DNA of 64,000 nucleotides, from positions 1,147,487 through 1,211,486 of the forward strand of contig NZ_PYWK01000001.1 in the NCBI RefSeq assembly GCF_003049645.1, given 5' to 3'. Under the pieces are notes generated by a model, which searched no databases, was not told the origin of the DNA, and saw only the letters and a list, made by a program, of their open reading frames with translations. The DNA is from Metasolibacillus fluoroglycofenilyticus. GTDB taxonomy: Bacteria; Bacillota; Bacilli; Bacillales_A; Planococcaceae. A program made the position numbers and the translations under genes. Of this stretch, positions 47,043 to 55,761 are shown piece after piece. The stretch's first letter is position 1. Every line of letters starts with the position of its first letter.

Positions 47043-47582
47043 TTAAACTTTTTTTAATGTAAATGTGCTAATCATTAACAACGCTAGTAATGGTGACACG
47101 ATTAAATAAAAGACAGGTGAAAAAATTGGCACTAAGAAAAATGTAATCGTTAATAATGTGCCTGCTGCTGTAATCGGTAGTCCTACAAAGTAACCAGATG
47201 TTTCCGTGCAATTAAAGCGCGCTAAGCGGAAGGCGCCACATGTAATGTAAAAGACTGTGATAAACATACCTGGGAGACCAAAATTCGAGAAAATAATTTC
47301 ATACATTAAAATTGCAGGTGCGACACCGAATGAGATGATATCTCCCATTGAATCGAGCTGTTTGCCAAGCGCGGATTCCTGATTGTATTTTCGAGCGACT
47401 TTACCGTCGTAACGATCTAAAAATGCTGCAATAAAAATAAATAGTACACTATAGTTATATGCTTCGTTTAACGATGCCATAATAGATGCACCACCAAACG
47501 ATAAATTTAGAAGCGTAATTAAATTGGCAGCGTTCGATTTTATTTTCTTCACAGTTAAATCAACTTTTTGGAGAAGAAACAT
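47043..47582 (-). CDS. pssA: CDP-diacylglycerol-serine O-phosphatidyltransferase
   Basis: A 179-residue integral membrane enzyme that makes phosphatidylserine from CDP-diacylglycerol and serine. The CDP-alcohol phosphotransferase motif is clear: DRYDGKVARKYN...GKQLDSMGD, i.e. DGxxAR(x8)GxxxDxxxD. About six membrane helices. The ATG at 47582 was chosen with GAAGGAG upstream; a GTG at 47591 overlaps the site. It is divergent from psd, the next enzyme of the pathway. Confidence 0.93.
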   Translation of the reverse strand: MFLLQKVDLTVKKIKSNAANLITLLNLSFGGASIMASLNEAYNYSVLFIFIAAFLDRYDGKVARKYNQESALGKQLDSMGDIISFGVAPAILMYEIIFSNFGLPGMFITVFYITCGAFRLARFNCTETSGYFVGLPITAAGTLLTITFFLVPIFSPVFYLIVSPLLALLMISTFTLKKV

Positions 47583-47789
47583 TAGAAACACTCCTTCGAC
47601 TGAATATTTTTCTATTATACTGTTTTAAGCGCTAAAATGATAGAGCTTTAAAATATATCTACTTTTCTAATAAGCTGTTAAACTATATAATAGCATAGCA
47701 TTATTTTGATGTATTCAACTAAATTACTTACTTCCCACTAAAAATAGGTAGTAAAGGCTTTCCAATACGCTAAGTTACGAGCGGGCTTT

Positions 47790-47865
47790 GGCGGATTGTT
47801 AGCTTCACTAATCGATTTTTACAGGTTTGTTATCTCTTACTCAAACAAGCCTGCTATATGGAATA
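47790..47865 (+). repeat. Rep1 dispersed structured repeat, partial copy
   Basis: GATTGTTAGCTTCACTAATCG and TTTTTACAGGTTTGTT, then AACAAGCCTG and ATATGGAATAAA. Hairpin A is truncated, but hairpin B is kept with different, still complementary arms (CAGGTTTGTT / AACAAGCCTG). It ends just before the psd ribosome site. Confidence 0.65.
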
Positions 47866-47885
47866 AATGCAACGGAGGATTCATG

Positions 47886-48668
47886 ATGAAAGAAAAAATT
47901 TATCAACAACTCATTGAATTGACGAATGGTCAGACAAGTTCTAGCATCTTAATGAAATTTGCAAAATCGGGCTATAGTAAAAATTTTATTCGAAGCTATA
48001 GTAAATTATACGATATTAATATAGAAGAAGTTTCAAAAAAAATGGAGCAATTTCAAAGCTTGCATGATTTTTTTACACGCGAGCTAAAAGTAGATGCTCG
48101 CCCAATCAATCAAGATGCCTCACTACTCGCTAGTCCTGTTGATGCAAAAATAGAGGCATTTGGAGAAATCAAGGAACAACTCATTTTAACAGTAAAGGAA
48201 AAGCCCTATTCGCTTGTGGATTTATTAGGTAATGAAGAGGCAGCGCGGCGCTACGATAAAGGACAATATATCGTGTTTTATCTAAGTCCAGCAGATTATC
48301 ATCGCATGCACAGCCCTGTTGATGCCTATGTGGAGAAGCAATATGTTCTCGGTCGAAAATCATATCCCGTCAATCAAGTTGGCTTGCAATATGGTAAAAA
48401 GCCAATTAGCCATAATTATCGTATGGTAAGTGAGCTTGTCTATGGCAATGACGCACACGCCGCCTTTATTAAAGTAGGTGCGACATTTGTCAATTCCATC
48501 GTTTTAACGAATACGACAAAGACATGGAAAAAGGGAGAAGAAGTCGGTTATTTCTCATTTGGTTCAACTGTTGTGATGCTGTTTGAAAATGCAACGATTT
48601 CTTTTCACGAAAATATCGTGCAAGGGCATGCGATTAGAATGGGAGAAGCCTTTGCAACTATGTTATAA
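47886..48668 (+). CDS. psd: Phosphatidylserine decarboxylase proenzyme
   Basis: A 260-residue pyruvoyl enzyme that converts phosphatidylserine to phosphatidylethanolamine. SPVDAKIEAFG and YLSPADYHRMHSPVDA are substrate-site landmarks; the self-cleavage site is GST in VGYFSFGSTVVML, the serine becoming the pyruvoyl group of the small C-terminal subunit. RBS CGGAGG; starts at 47883 and 47886 are adjacent ATGs, the second better spaced. Works after PssA, whose gene is divergent. Confidence 0.92.
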   Translation: MKEKIYQQLIELTNGQTSSSILMKFAKSGYSKNFIRSYSKLYDINIEEVSKKMEQFQSLHDFFTRELKVDARPINQDASLLASPVDAKIEAFGEIKEQLILTVKEKPYSLVDLLGNEEAARRYDKGQYIVFYLSPADYHRMHSPVDAYVEKQYVLGRKSYPVNQVGLQYGKKPISHNYRMVSELVYGNDAHAAFIKVGATFVNSIVLTNTTKTWKKGEEVGYFSFGSTVVMLFENATISFHENIVQGHAIRMGEAFATML

Positions 48669-48744
48669 TAGCGAAAGAATATGTAGGGTTTCACAGCTTT
48701 AAAAAGCAATCTCAAGTTGTCGCATAAAACATTTTTTGTTATCC

Positions 48745-48894
48745 AAATAAAGTGAAACTTCAATCAGTGAGGGTTTTCCTCATCTCCACTGATTGTTAGT
48801 TGAACCAATCGGGCATTTACGGGCAGTTGATTCTTAAGTCGATTTTCACTCAAGTCTTGAAGTAGGCGTCTTACTGCCCGTGAATGCTGGATAA
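48745..48894 (+). repeat. Rep1 dispersed structured repeat, full copy
   Basis: AATAAAGTGAAACTTCAATC, hairpin A (AATCAGTG...CACTGATT), GTTAGTTGAACCAATCGGGC, hairpin B (ACGGGCAGT...ACTGCCCGT), GAATGCTGGAT. Located between psd and yqeG. Confidence 0.8.
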
Positions 48895-48924
48895 AAAATC
48901 ATAGATGCTGTGAGAGAAGCAAAT

Positions 48925-48968
48925 GGCTGTCTGGAAAGTGGGTGCGTTAGCCTACTTTTTGGACAGCC
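48925..48968 (+). terminator. Long hairpin between Rep1 and yqeG, GTCC-AAAAG family
   Basis: GGCTGTCTGGAAAGTGGG pairs with CCTACTTTTTGGACAGCC (18-bp arms, several wobbles). No T-tract follows, so termination is uncertain. Confidence 0.55.
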
Positions 48969-49003
48969 CTTACATTCGCAATATATTTAAAGGAGTAAAG
49001 ATA

Positions 49004-49522
49004 TTGTATAATTTTTTATTACCAGATGCTTATGTGAATAGCGTGCATGAAATTACACCAGAAATCTTAAATGAGCTGGGCATTAAAGGGATTATTACCG
49101 ACTTAGATAATACGCTTGTGGAGTGGAATCGAGCAGACGCGACGGAGGAAATAATGACATGGCTTGAGCAATTACAGGCTGCGGGTATTCGTGTTATTAT
49201 CGTATCTAATAATAATGAAGAGCGCGTGCAGCATTTTGCTAAACCGCTCGGTATCCCTTATATCCATCGTGCTAGAAAACCGCTTGGTTCCGCATATTAT
49301 GCGGGTCTATTACAGCTACGATTACGCCGTAATGAGGTTGCGATGGTTGGAGATCAGCTATTGACGGATATTTTTGGTGGTAAACGTCAAAAGCTATATA
49401 CATTTTTAGTGCGCCCAGTGGCTGAATCAGATGGGGTAGTTACATTATTTAATCGCTTTATTGAGCGTAGAATTTTTAATGATTTAAAACGTAAAGGAAT
49501 TACAACTTGGGAGGAAAAATAA
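49004..49522 (+). CDS. yqeG: HAD-superfamily phosphatase YqeG
   Basis: A 172-residue HAD phosphatase (YqeG/PGP-related family IIIA). Motif I is GIITDLDNTLVEW, motif II VIIVSNN, and motif III/IV GDQLLTDIFGGKR. Substrate unknown; the gene heads the conserved yqeG-yqeH-aroE cluster. The TTG at 49004 follows AAAGGAG and gives YNFLLPDAYV, matching family starts; upstream frame extensions run through the hairpin at 48925. Confidence 0.88.
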   Translation: MYNFLLPDAYVNSVHEITPEILNELGIKGIITDLDNTLVEWNRADATEEIMTWLEQLQAAGIRVIIVSNNNEERVQHFAKPLGIPYIHRARKPLGSAYYAGLLQLRLRRNEVAMVGDQLLTDIFGGKRQKLYTFLVRPVAESDGVVTLFNRFIERRIFNDLKRKGITTWEEK

Positions 49523-50625
49523 TGGTCGAAATGCCACAATGCATAGGCTGTGGAGCAGTGATTCAAACAGAGCATAAAGACAAGCTAGGCTATGCCCCCG
49601 CCTCGTCTTTAGAAAAGGAGACAATTATTTGTCAGCGCTGCTTCCGCTTAAAAAACTATAATGAAATTCAGCCTGTTAACTTAACAGATGATGATTTCTT
49701 ACGCATTTTAAACGGCTTAGGAGAGCAGCAAGGGCTCATCGTCAAAATTGTCGATATTTTTGATTTCAACGGTAGCTGGCTGCCTGGGCTTCATCGCTTC
49801 GTTGGTAAAAATCCAGTATTGCTCGTTGCAAACAAAGTGGATTTATTGCCAAAGTCGGTGAAACCGCAAAAGGTCATTAATTGGTTAAAGCGAGAGGCGA
49901 AGGCACTTGGCTTAAAGCCTGTTGATGTAATGCTTGTTTCTGCGCATAAAGGAAAAGGTATGGCAGAGGTTGTCGAGGCGATTGAAGCGCACCGTGCAGG
50001 CAAGGATGTTTTCGTTGTCGGCTGTACGAATGTAGGAAAGTCAACCTTTATTAACCGTATTATTAAGCAGGCAACAGGTGAAGGAGAAGTCATTACAACC
50101 TCTCATTTCCCAGGTACAACATTAGATATGATTGAAATTCCGCTGGACGATGGTGCGGCGCTTTATGATACACCGGGCATTATAAATCATCATCAGATGG
50201 CGCATTATTTAGATGCTAGCGAATTGAAATATATTATGCCGAAAAAGGAAATTAAACCAAAGGTCTATCAGCAAAATGCTGGTCAAACATTATTTATTGG
50301 TGCGCTTGCTCGCTTTGATTTTATTAGAGGAGAGCGCTCTGCCTTTACTGTGCATGTAGCAAATGATTTACCAATTCATCGCACAAAGCTTGAAAAGGCT
50401 GATGATTTATATGCGGAGCACAAAGGAGAGCTATTAGCACCACCGACAAAAGAATTTATTGGGCAATTGCCTGAGCTTGTGCGTCATGAATTTTCAATTA
50501 AAGAAGCAAAAACGGATATCGTCTTTTCTGGGCTTGGCTGGATTACAGCACAGCATGCCAATGTAGTTATAGCAGCATATGCCCCAAAAGGAGTGCAAGT
50601 ATTTATTCGCCCGTCATTAATTTAA
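49522..50625 (+). CDS. yqeH: Ribosome biogenesis GTPase YqeH
   Basis: A 367-residue circularly permuted GTPase needed for 30S assembly. An N-terminal zinc finger (CIGCG...CQRCF) precedes the GTPase motifs in permuted order: NKVDLLPKS (G4), VSAHKGKG (G5), GCTNVGKSTFIN (G1), then DTPG (G3). The ATG overlaps the yqeG stop (TAATG), so translation is coupled; GGGAGG lies ahead. Confidence 0.93.
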   Translation: MVEMPQCIGCGAVIQTEHKDKLGYAPASSLEKETIICQRCFRLKNYNEIQPVNLTDDDFLRILNGLGEQQGLIVKIVDIFDFNGSWLPGLHRFVGKNPVLLVANKVDLLPKSVKPQKVINWLKREAKALGLKPVDVMLVSAHKGKGMAEVVEAIEAHRAGKDVFVVGCTNVGKSTFINRIIKQATGEGEVITTSHFPGTTLDMIEIPLDDGAALYDTPGIINHHQMAHYLDASELKYIMPKKEIKPKVYQQNAGQTLFIGALARFDFIRGERSAFTVHVANDLPIHRTKLEKADDLYAEHKGELLAPPTKEFIGQLPELVRHEFSIKEAKTDIVFSGLGWITAQHANVVIAAYAPKGVQVFIRPSLI

Positions 50626-50644
50626 CGTTAGAGGATGAGTAGAG

Positions 50645-51469
50645 ATGAAGAAATGGTTTGCAGTAATTGGTGACCCGATTAGTCATTCAAAGTCACCAAC
50701 AATGCACAATGCTTGGTATCATGAAATGAATGTCGATGCAGCATATATACCGATTCATGTGGAGGCTAGCCAGCTACAGCAAGCGGTTGCCTCGCTGAAG
50801 CAGTTAGGTGCATCGGGTTGGAATGTAACGATACCGCATAAAGAAGCAATAATTCCGCTATTAGATGAGCTAGATGAGCAAGCTGAAAAAATGGGCGCTG
50901 TTAATACGGTTGTAAAAACAGCTGAAGGGAAATATAAAGGCTATAATACGGACGGCGCAGGATTTGTTCGTTCTTTAGAAGATGCCGTTAGTACAGCGCA
51001 TAAAGAAAAAGAAATTTTGTTAATCGGTGCTGGTGGTGCTGCGAGAGGCATCGCCTTTGCACTATTTGCAGCAGGCTATAAGCAGATAACAATTGCGAAT
51101 CGTACCATTGCTAAAGCAGAGTCGATTATAGAGCAGCTCGGCTGTGGTCAAGCGATTTCTTTAGAGCAGGCTGAGAATGAGCTACACGAGTATGCGATTT
51201 TTATTCAAACAACTCCTGCTGGCATGACAAGTGGCACACTTACATTACCTTTTTCCTTAGACAAGTTTCCACAAGGCGCTATTGCAGCTGATATTGTCTA
51301 TAATCCGTTAATGACACCTTTTTTACAGGCTGCAAAGAGCAAAGGTGCAACGATTGTCAATGGATTGGGGATGTTTGTGCATCAAGGGGCGATTGCCTAC
51401 AATTATTGGCTAGGGCATTATCCAAATACAGCGAATATGATGGCTGAATTAACAGCACAATTAAAATAA
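50645..51469 (+). CDS. aroE: Shikimate dehydrogenase
   Basis: A 274-residue NADP-dependent enzyme reducing 3-dehydroshikimate in aromatic amino acid synthesis. GDPISHSKSPTMHN and NVTIPHKE bind shikimate (catalytic Lys in PHKE); the Rossmann motif is IGAGGAARGI; NGLGMFVHQGAIAYNYW is the C-terminal signature. Confidence 0.94.
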   Translation: MKKWFAVIGDPISHSKSPTMHNAWYHEMNVDAAYIPIHVEASQLQQAVASLKQLGASGWNVTIPHKEAIIPLLDELDEQAEKMGAVNTVVKTAEGKYKGYNTDGAGFVRSLEDAVSTAHKEKEILLIGAGGAARGIAFALFAAGYKQITIANRTIAKAESIIEQLGCGQAISLEQAENELHEYAIFIQTTPAGMTSGTLTLPFSLDKFPQGAIAADIVYNPLMTPFLQAAKSKGATIVNGLGMFVHQGAIAYNYWLGHYPNTANMMAELTAQLK

Positions 51470-51553
51470 AATATGGAATTGGGGCAGTGAATTTAATATT
51501 TTTAACCCTTCAAAAAAACACAAACGCCCGATTCCACAGGAGGATTTATATAT

Positions 51554-51859
51554 ATGTTAACTGGTAAACAAAAGCGCTTTTTACGTGCTGAGGCACATCA
51601 TTTAGACCCGATTTTTCAAGTAGGGAAGGGCGGCGTCAATGATGCGATGCTTGCACAATTGCGCGATGTATTAGAAGTACGCGAGCTTATTAAAGTGCGT
51701 ATTTTAGATAATTGTGAGGACGATAAACATGAAGTAGCTGAAGCGCTAGCACAAGGTACAAGAGCGGAGTTAGTTCAATTAATTGGCTTAACAGTTATTT
51801 TGTATAAGGAATCGCGTCAAAATAAAAAAATTATATTACCGAAGGCGACACAAAAGTAA
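51554..51859 (+). CDS. yhbY: YhbY/YqeI family RNA-binding protein (CRM domain)
   Basis: A 101-residue CRM-domain protein: LTGKQKRFLRAEAHHLDPIF and QVGKGGVND are the family signature, with GxxG-type loop GKGG. CRM proteins associate with pre-50S particles. GGAGGA ribosome site. Confidence 0.92.
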   Translation: MLTGKQKRFLRAEAHHLDPIFQVGKGGVNDAMLAQLRDVLEVRELIKVRILDNCEDDKHEVAEALAQGTRAELVQLIGLTVILYKESRQNKKIILPKATQK

Positions 51860-51871
51860 GGTGAGTAGTTA

Positions 51872-52453
51872 ATGAAACGAGTGGGAATTTTAGGGGGCAC
51901 ATTCAACCCACCACATAACGGTCATTTGCTAATGGCGAATGAAGCTTTTCATGCGTTAAAGTTAGATGAGGTGCGCTTTATGCCGAATGCCATACCGCCA
52001 CATAAAGAGGTACAGCTACTTGCAACAGATGAGCAGCGAATACAAATGCTTCAATTAGCAATTTCAGATGTACCTTATTTCAAGGTAGAGAAGAGCGAGC
52101 TGGAAAGTGGCGGCATATCCTATACGTATAATACAATGCACTTATTGCAGGAGCGCGAGCCTAATACGCGGTTTTATTTTATTATAGGTGGCGATATGAT
52201 TGACAGCTTGCATACATGGTATCATATTGAGGAGCTTGTCACTTTTGTACAATTTGTAGGGATTAAACGACCAGGAACAGAAGCAACAACAACGTATCCA
52301 GTACAATTACTAGAGACACCTGAAATGAATTTGTCTTCTACAGTTATTCGCCAGCGCTGTCAAAATGGTGGGCCATTAAAGTATATTGTACCAGAGGCAG
52401 TAGAGGCATATATTCGAAAGGAAGGTCTTTATGGAGCGCGAAAAACTACTTGA
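51872..52453 (+). CDS. nadD: Nicotinate-nucleotide adenylyltransferase
   Basis: A 193-residue nucleotidyltransferase forming deamido-NAD from nicotinate mononucleotide and ATP. GILGGTFNPPHNGHLLMA holds the HxGH-type ATP site, and LSSTVIRQR is the second (ISSTxIR) motif. Overlaps yqeK by 23 bp. Confidence 0.95.
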   Translation: MKRVGILGGTFNPPHNGHLLMANEAFHALKLDEVRFMPNAIPPHKEVQLLATDEQRIQMLQLAISDVPYFKVEKSELESGGISYTYNTMHLLQEREPNTRFYFIIGGDMIDSLHTWYHIEELVTFVQFVGIKRPGTEATTTYPVQLLETPEMNLSSTVIRQRCQNGGPLKYIVPEAVEAYIRKEGLYGARKTT

Positions 52454-52991
52454 TGCAATAAAACCACGTATGCCAAAAAAACGTTATATTCATACAATTG
52501 GTGTAATGGAAACTGCGACTCAGCTAGCGAAGCGTTATAATGAAGATGCAAAAAAAGCAGAAGTAGCAGCGATTTTACATGATGTTGCAAAATATGCTGA
52601 TGAGGAATGGATGCGAGAAATTGTTCGTACACATCAGCTAGGAAATGAATTGATTGCTTGGGGCACTGAAATTTTACATGGACCTGTCGGTGCGTGGATA
52701 GCGCAAACGGAATTTCAAATTGCAGATGCAACGATTTTAAATGCCATTCGCTACCATACAACAGGGCGCGCGAATATGACGAAGTTAGAAAAAATACTTT
52801 TTATAGCAGATATGATTGAGCCAAATCGCAAGTTTCCGGGTGTTGATGATTTACGTAAAATCGCACAGAAAGATTTAACAATCGCGATGCGTACATGTAT
52901 TCATCATTCAGTGGCACATTTAATAAAGATGGAATTGGCGATTTATCCACAATCAATCGAATGCTATAACTACTATATAAGAGAGGATTAA
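52431..52991 (+). CDS. yqeK: HD-domain hydrolase YqeK (Ap4A hydrolase)
   Basis: A 186-residue HD-domain metal hydrolase; YqeK of Bacillales splits diadenosine tetraphosphate symmetrically to ADP. Metal ligands are visible in YIHTIGVMET (H), AAILHDVAKY (HD), and AIRYHTTGRA. AAGGAAGG precedes the ATG inside nadD. Confidence 0.9.
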   Translation: MEREKLLDAIKPRMPKKRYIHTIGVMETATQLAKRYNEDAKKAEVAAILHDVAKYADEEWMREIVRTHQLGNELIAWGTEILHGPVGAWIAQTEFQIADATILNAIRYHTTGRANMTKLEKILFIADMIEPNRKFPGVDDLRKIAQKDLTIAMRTCIHHSVAHLIKMELAIYPQSIECYNYYIRED

Positions 52992-52998
52992 ATAATTA

Positions 52999-53343
52999 AT
53001 GAATGAAACATTATTACAATTAGCATATAAAGCGGCAGATGATAAACATGCGGAGGATATTGTTGTATTAAATATGCACAGCATTTCCTTACTGGCGGAT
53101 TATTTTATTATTTGCCACGGTAATTCAGATCGCCAAGTGCAGGCGATTGCACGTGAGCTTCAAGAAAAGGCACACGAGAATGGCTTTGAAGTGAAGCGCG
53201 TTGAAGGCTTTGATACAGCTCGCTGGATTTTAGTTGATATAGGCGATGTTGTTGTTCATATATTCCATAAAGATGAGCGTGCCTATTATAATTTAGAGCG
53301 CCTATGGGGAGATGCACCTCAATTGGACGCACCTGAACTGTAA
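52999..53343 (+). CDS. rsfS: Ribosomal silencing factor RsfS
   Basis: A 114-residue RsfS/Iojap protein that binds L14 on the 50S subunit and blocks subunit joining in slow growth. DIVVLNMHSISLLADYFIIC and VHIFHKDERAYYNLERLWGD are hallmarks. Its last base overlaps the start of yqeM. Confidence 0.95.
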   Translation: MNETLLQLAYKAADDKHAEDIVVLNMHSISLLADYFIICHGNSDRQVQAIARELQEKAHENGFEVKRVEGFDTARWILVDIGDVVVHIFHKDERAYYNLERLWGDAPQLDAPEL

Positions 53344-54080
53344 TGGCTAGCTACGAACGATTTGCGCAGGTTTATGATGCATTAATGACAGATATCCCAT
53401 ATGACGAATATGTAGAGTGGATAAAAGCCTATGCACCACAAGCCAAATACCCAACTCTATTAGACATTGGCTGTGGCACAGGTGTGCTTGCGGCGCTATT
53501 AGATGAGGCTGGCTATCAAGTAAGCGGTATCGATTTGTCTGAGGAGATGCTGATGGTAGCTAGCGCACGATTTGCAGCAGCGAATAAATCAATTCCATTA
53601 ATCTCGATGTCGATGGAGCAACTAGAAGGCTTTCATGAGCTAGATATCGCCATTATCCCAATAGATTCCATAAATTATTTGCGTGAGGAGCAGGCTGTTA
53701 TTGAAACATTGCAGCGTATTTATGATAGCTTACGCCAAGGTGGACAATTGTTTTTCGATGTCCACTCGCTTTATAAAATGGATGAAATTTTTCTAGAAAG
53801 CCCGTTCACTTATGATGATGGAGAAATTACTTATGTTTGGCATACAGAGCAAGGAAAAGAGCCGCATTCGATTTATCATTACATGACTTTTTTTGCAGAG
53901 GCGACTGAGGGCTTATATGAACGCTTTGATGAGGAGCACTACCAACGCACATTTGCCCCAGAAAAGTACGAAGCATGGCTTTATGTAGCCGGCTTTAGCG
54001 AGGTGCATATAACAGCCGACTGGTCGACTGAACAGCCTGAGGAGGAAAGCGAGCGCATTTTTATTCGCGCGATAAAATAG
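53343..54080 (+). CDS. yqeM: SAM-dependent methyltransferase YqeM
   Basis: A 245-residue class I methyltransferase. ERFAQVYDALMTDIPYDEYVEW is the typical YqeM start, LLDIGCGTGVLAALL is SAM motif I, VSGIDLSEEML motif II. Substrate unknown. Overlaps rsfS by one base (TAATG), the last gene of the yqeG cluster before the gap to comEA. Confidence 0.88.
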   Translation: MASYERFAQVYDALMTDIPYDEYVEWIKAYAPQAKYPTLLDIGCGTGVLAALLDEAGYQVSGIDLSEEMLMVASARFAAANKSIPLISMSMEQLEGFHELDIAIIPIDSINYLREEQAVIETLQRIYDSLRQGGQLFFDVHSLYKMDEIFLESPFTYDDGEITYVWHTEQGKEPHSIYHYMTFFAEATEGLYERFDEEHYQRTFAPEKYEAWLYVAGFSEVHITADWSTEQPEEESERIFIRAIK

Positions 54081-54091
54081 GTAAGGTGCTA

Positions 54092-54230
54092 TTTAATTTC
54101 TTTCAGCGGGTGTCCAAACCACCCGCTGATAAAGAGAATCCCCCGACATACTGGGTGACTAATATCGTGTTGACATATGCCTCCGGCGGACGTCACAGCT
54201 TGGAAAAATCCGAGCGTAACTGATAAAGTT
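54092..54230 (+). repeat. Rep2 dispersed repeat between yqeM and comEA
   Basis: GCTGATAAAGAGAATCCC, ATGCCTCCGGCGGACGTCAC and AGCTTGGAAAAATCCGAGCG match Rep2 copies. The left end carries a CAGCGGGTG...CACCCGCTG hairpin. It occupies the space where comER lies in B. subtilis. Confidence 0.65.
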
Positions 54231-54503
54231 ATTTAGCTTGATTTAGCAGAAATCCCACACTTCTATAAAGTGGTGAGAGGAATGCTCTATTTCAGTGGCT
54301 GGACAAGCAGCATCATATTGATTCGGATAGGAGAGATTTTCTTCGCATGCTGGTTCGAGGTGAAATTGCTTATGATGTTTGCAAAGCTATTTTAGACAGC
54401 CTCGCCTTTTTACATAAAATAAAAGGGCTTTTCATCATTGGTAAAATCTTGTATAGTGAGGGTAGCTCCATATGAACTTACCTCCTTCTTAGAGAGGTGT
54501 GGT

Positions 54504-55115
54504 ATGCAACGATACCTTCAAAAATACGGTAAAAGGGTGCTACTCCCCAGTGCTCTTATCATTGGACTCCTCTATTTTTTTCTTCAACAAAACCATTCAG
54601 CAACAGTAGAAATCATTCCTGCGACTGTGCAGCTCGAACAAGCTAGCGAAAACGATTTGGAAGAGGTAAGAAGCGTTTTAGCCGTAGTTGTCGATGTAAA
54701 AGGGCAAGTTAAATTTCCCGGCGTATACGAATTAACGGAAGAACATCGCATTATTGATGCCATTCAATTAGCCGGTGGTTATACGGAGCAAGCAGACACG
54801 AAAATGATTAATCATGCCCAGCGCCTACAGGATGAAATGGTGATTTATGTGCCTTTTCAAGGAGAAGAGATGGCAGAAATAAATTTTGTTTCACATCCAA
54901 ATGGTCAAAACAAAACCCCGACAAAGGTAAATATTAATACTGCAGATGAAGCATTGCTAATGACTATACCCGGCATCGGGCCAGCTAAGGCACAGGCGAT
55001 TATTAGCTATCGCAATGAAGCTGGGAAATTTCAAACGATTGATGATATAAAAAAAGTGTCTGGTATTGGCGAAAAATCCTTTGAGCGAATAAAAGATTTA
55101 ATTAAAGTGAACTAA
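54504..55115 (+). CDS. comEA: Competence protein ComEA (DNA receptor)
   Basis: A 203-residue membrane-anchored DNA-binding protein: one N-terminal membrane segment (about 13-29), an SLBB-like oligomerisation domain (about 60-120, VVVDVKGQVKFPGVYEL), and a C-terminal double helix-hairpin-helix (NINTADEALLMTIPGIGPAKA and ISGIGEKSFERI-type, here VSGIGEKSFERI). It binds incoming DNA at the cell surface for ComEC. ATG at 54504 follows AGAGAGGTG; the frame is open further upstream without support. Confidence 0.93.
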   Translation: MQRYLQKYGKRVLLPSALIIGLLYFFLQQNHSATVEIIPATVQLEQASENDLEEVRSVLAVVVDVKGQVKFPGVYELTEEHRIIDAIQLAGGYTEQADTKMINHAQRLQDEMVIYVPFQGEEMAEINFVSHPNGQNKTPTKVNINTADEALLMTIPGIGPAKAQAIISYRNEAGKFQTIDDIKKVSGIGEKSFERIKDLIKVN

Positions 55116-55185
55116 TTCTACAACCCCGTTGCGCCAATTACACGAAAAGACTAAACTAAAGTTAAGAAATTTTGGAGGTTGTCAT

Positions 55186-55761
55186 ATGGAGCGTATTACG
55201 TGGGATCAATTTTTCATGGCACAAAGCCATTTATTAGCGTTAAGAAGCACATGTACAAGGCTTGCGGTTGGCGCCACAATCGTAAGGGAAAAACGCATTA
55301 TTGCAGGTGGCTATAACGGCTCCATTTCTGGAGACGAACATTGCATTGAGAAAGGTTGCTATGTTGTTGACAATCATTGTGTGCGTACAGTACATGCCGA
55401 AACAAATGCTTTATTGCAATGTGCTAAATATGGTACACCTGCGAATGGAGCAGATTTGTATGTAACCCATTTTCCATGTCTGCCTTGTACAAAAACGATT
55501 ATTCAAGCAGGTATAAAAAATGTTTATTATGCAAAGGATTATAAAAATAATCCCTATGCATTAGAGTTATTAGCGAAAGCCGATGTCAATGTCAAGCATA
55601 TTCCATTCGACGAAGCAAAAATTGACTTTTTGCAGGAGGAAAAATTGCAACTATTATTGACGATGCTTGAAAAATTGCGTAGTTACGGTGCTTCTCAAGA
55701 GGAATTGCATCCTTTAGAAGAGAAGGTGAATGCGCTTTTTGGTCAATTACTTAAAAAATAA
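55186..55761 (+). CDS. comEB: ComEB, dCMP deaminase family protein
   Basis: A 191-residue zinc deaminase of the dCMP deaminase family. Zinc ligands: VHAETNALL and FPCLPC (HxE and PCxxC). It converts dCMP to dUMP; the gene is part of the comE operon though not essential for uptake. ATG at 55186 follows TGGAGG; it overlaps comEC by 32 bp. Confidence 0.92.
   Translation: MERITWDQFFMAQSHLLALRSTCTRLAVGATIVREKRIIAGGYNGSISGDEHCIEKGCYVVDNHCVRTVHAETNALLQCAKYGTPANGADLYVTHFPCLPCTKTIIQAGIKNVYYAKDYKNNPYALELLAKADVNVKHIPFDEAKIDFLQEEKLQLLLTMLEKLRSYGASQEELHPLEEKVNALFGQLLKK

Noticed and set aside
54481..54500. Hairpin masking the comEA ribosome site
   Set aside because: Only about five base pairs (ACCTC/GAGGT); too weak to claim.
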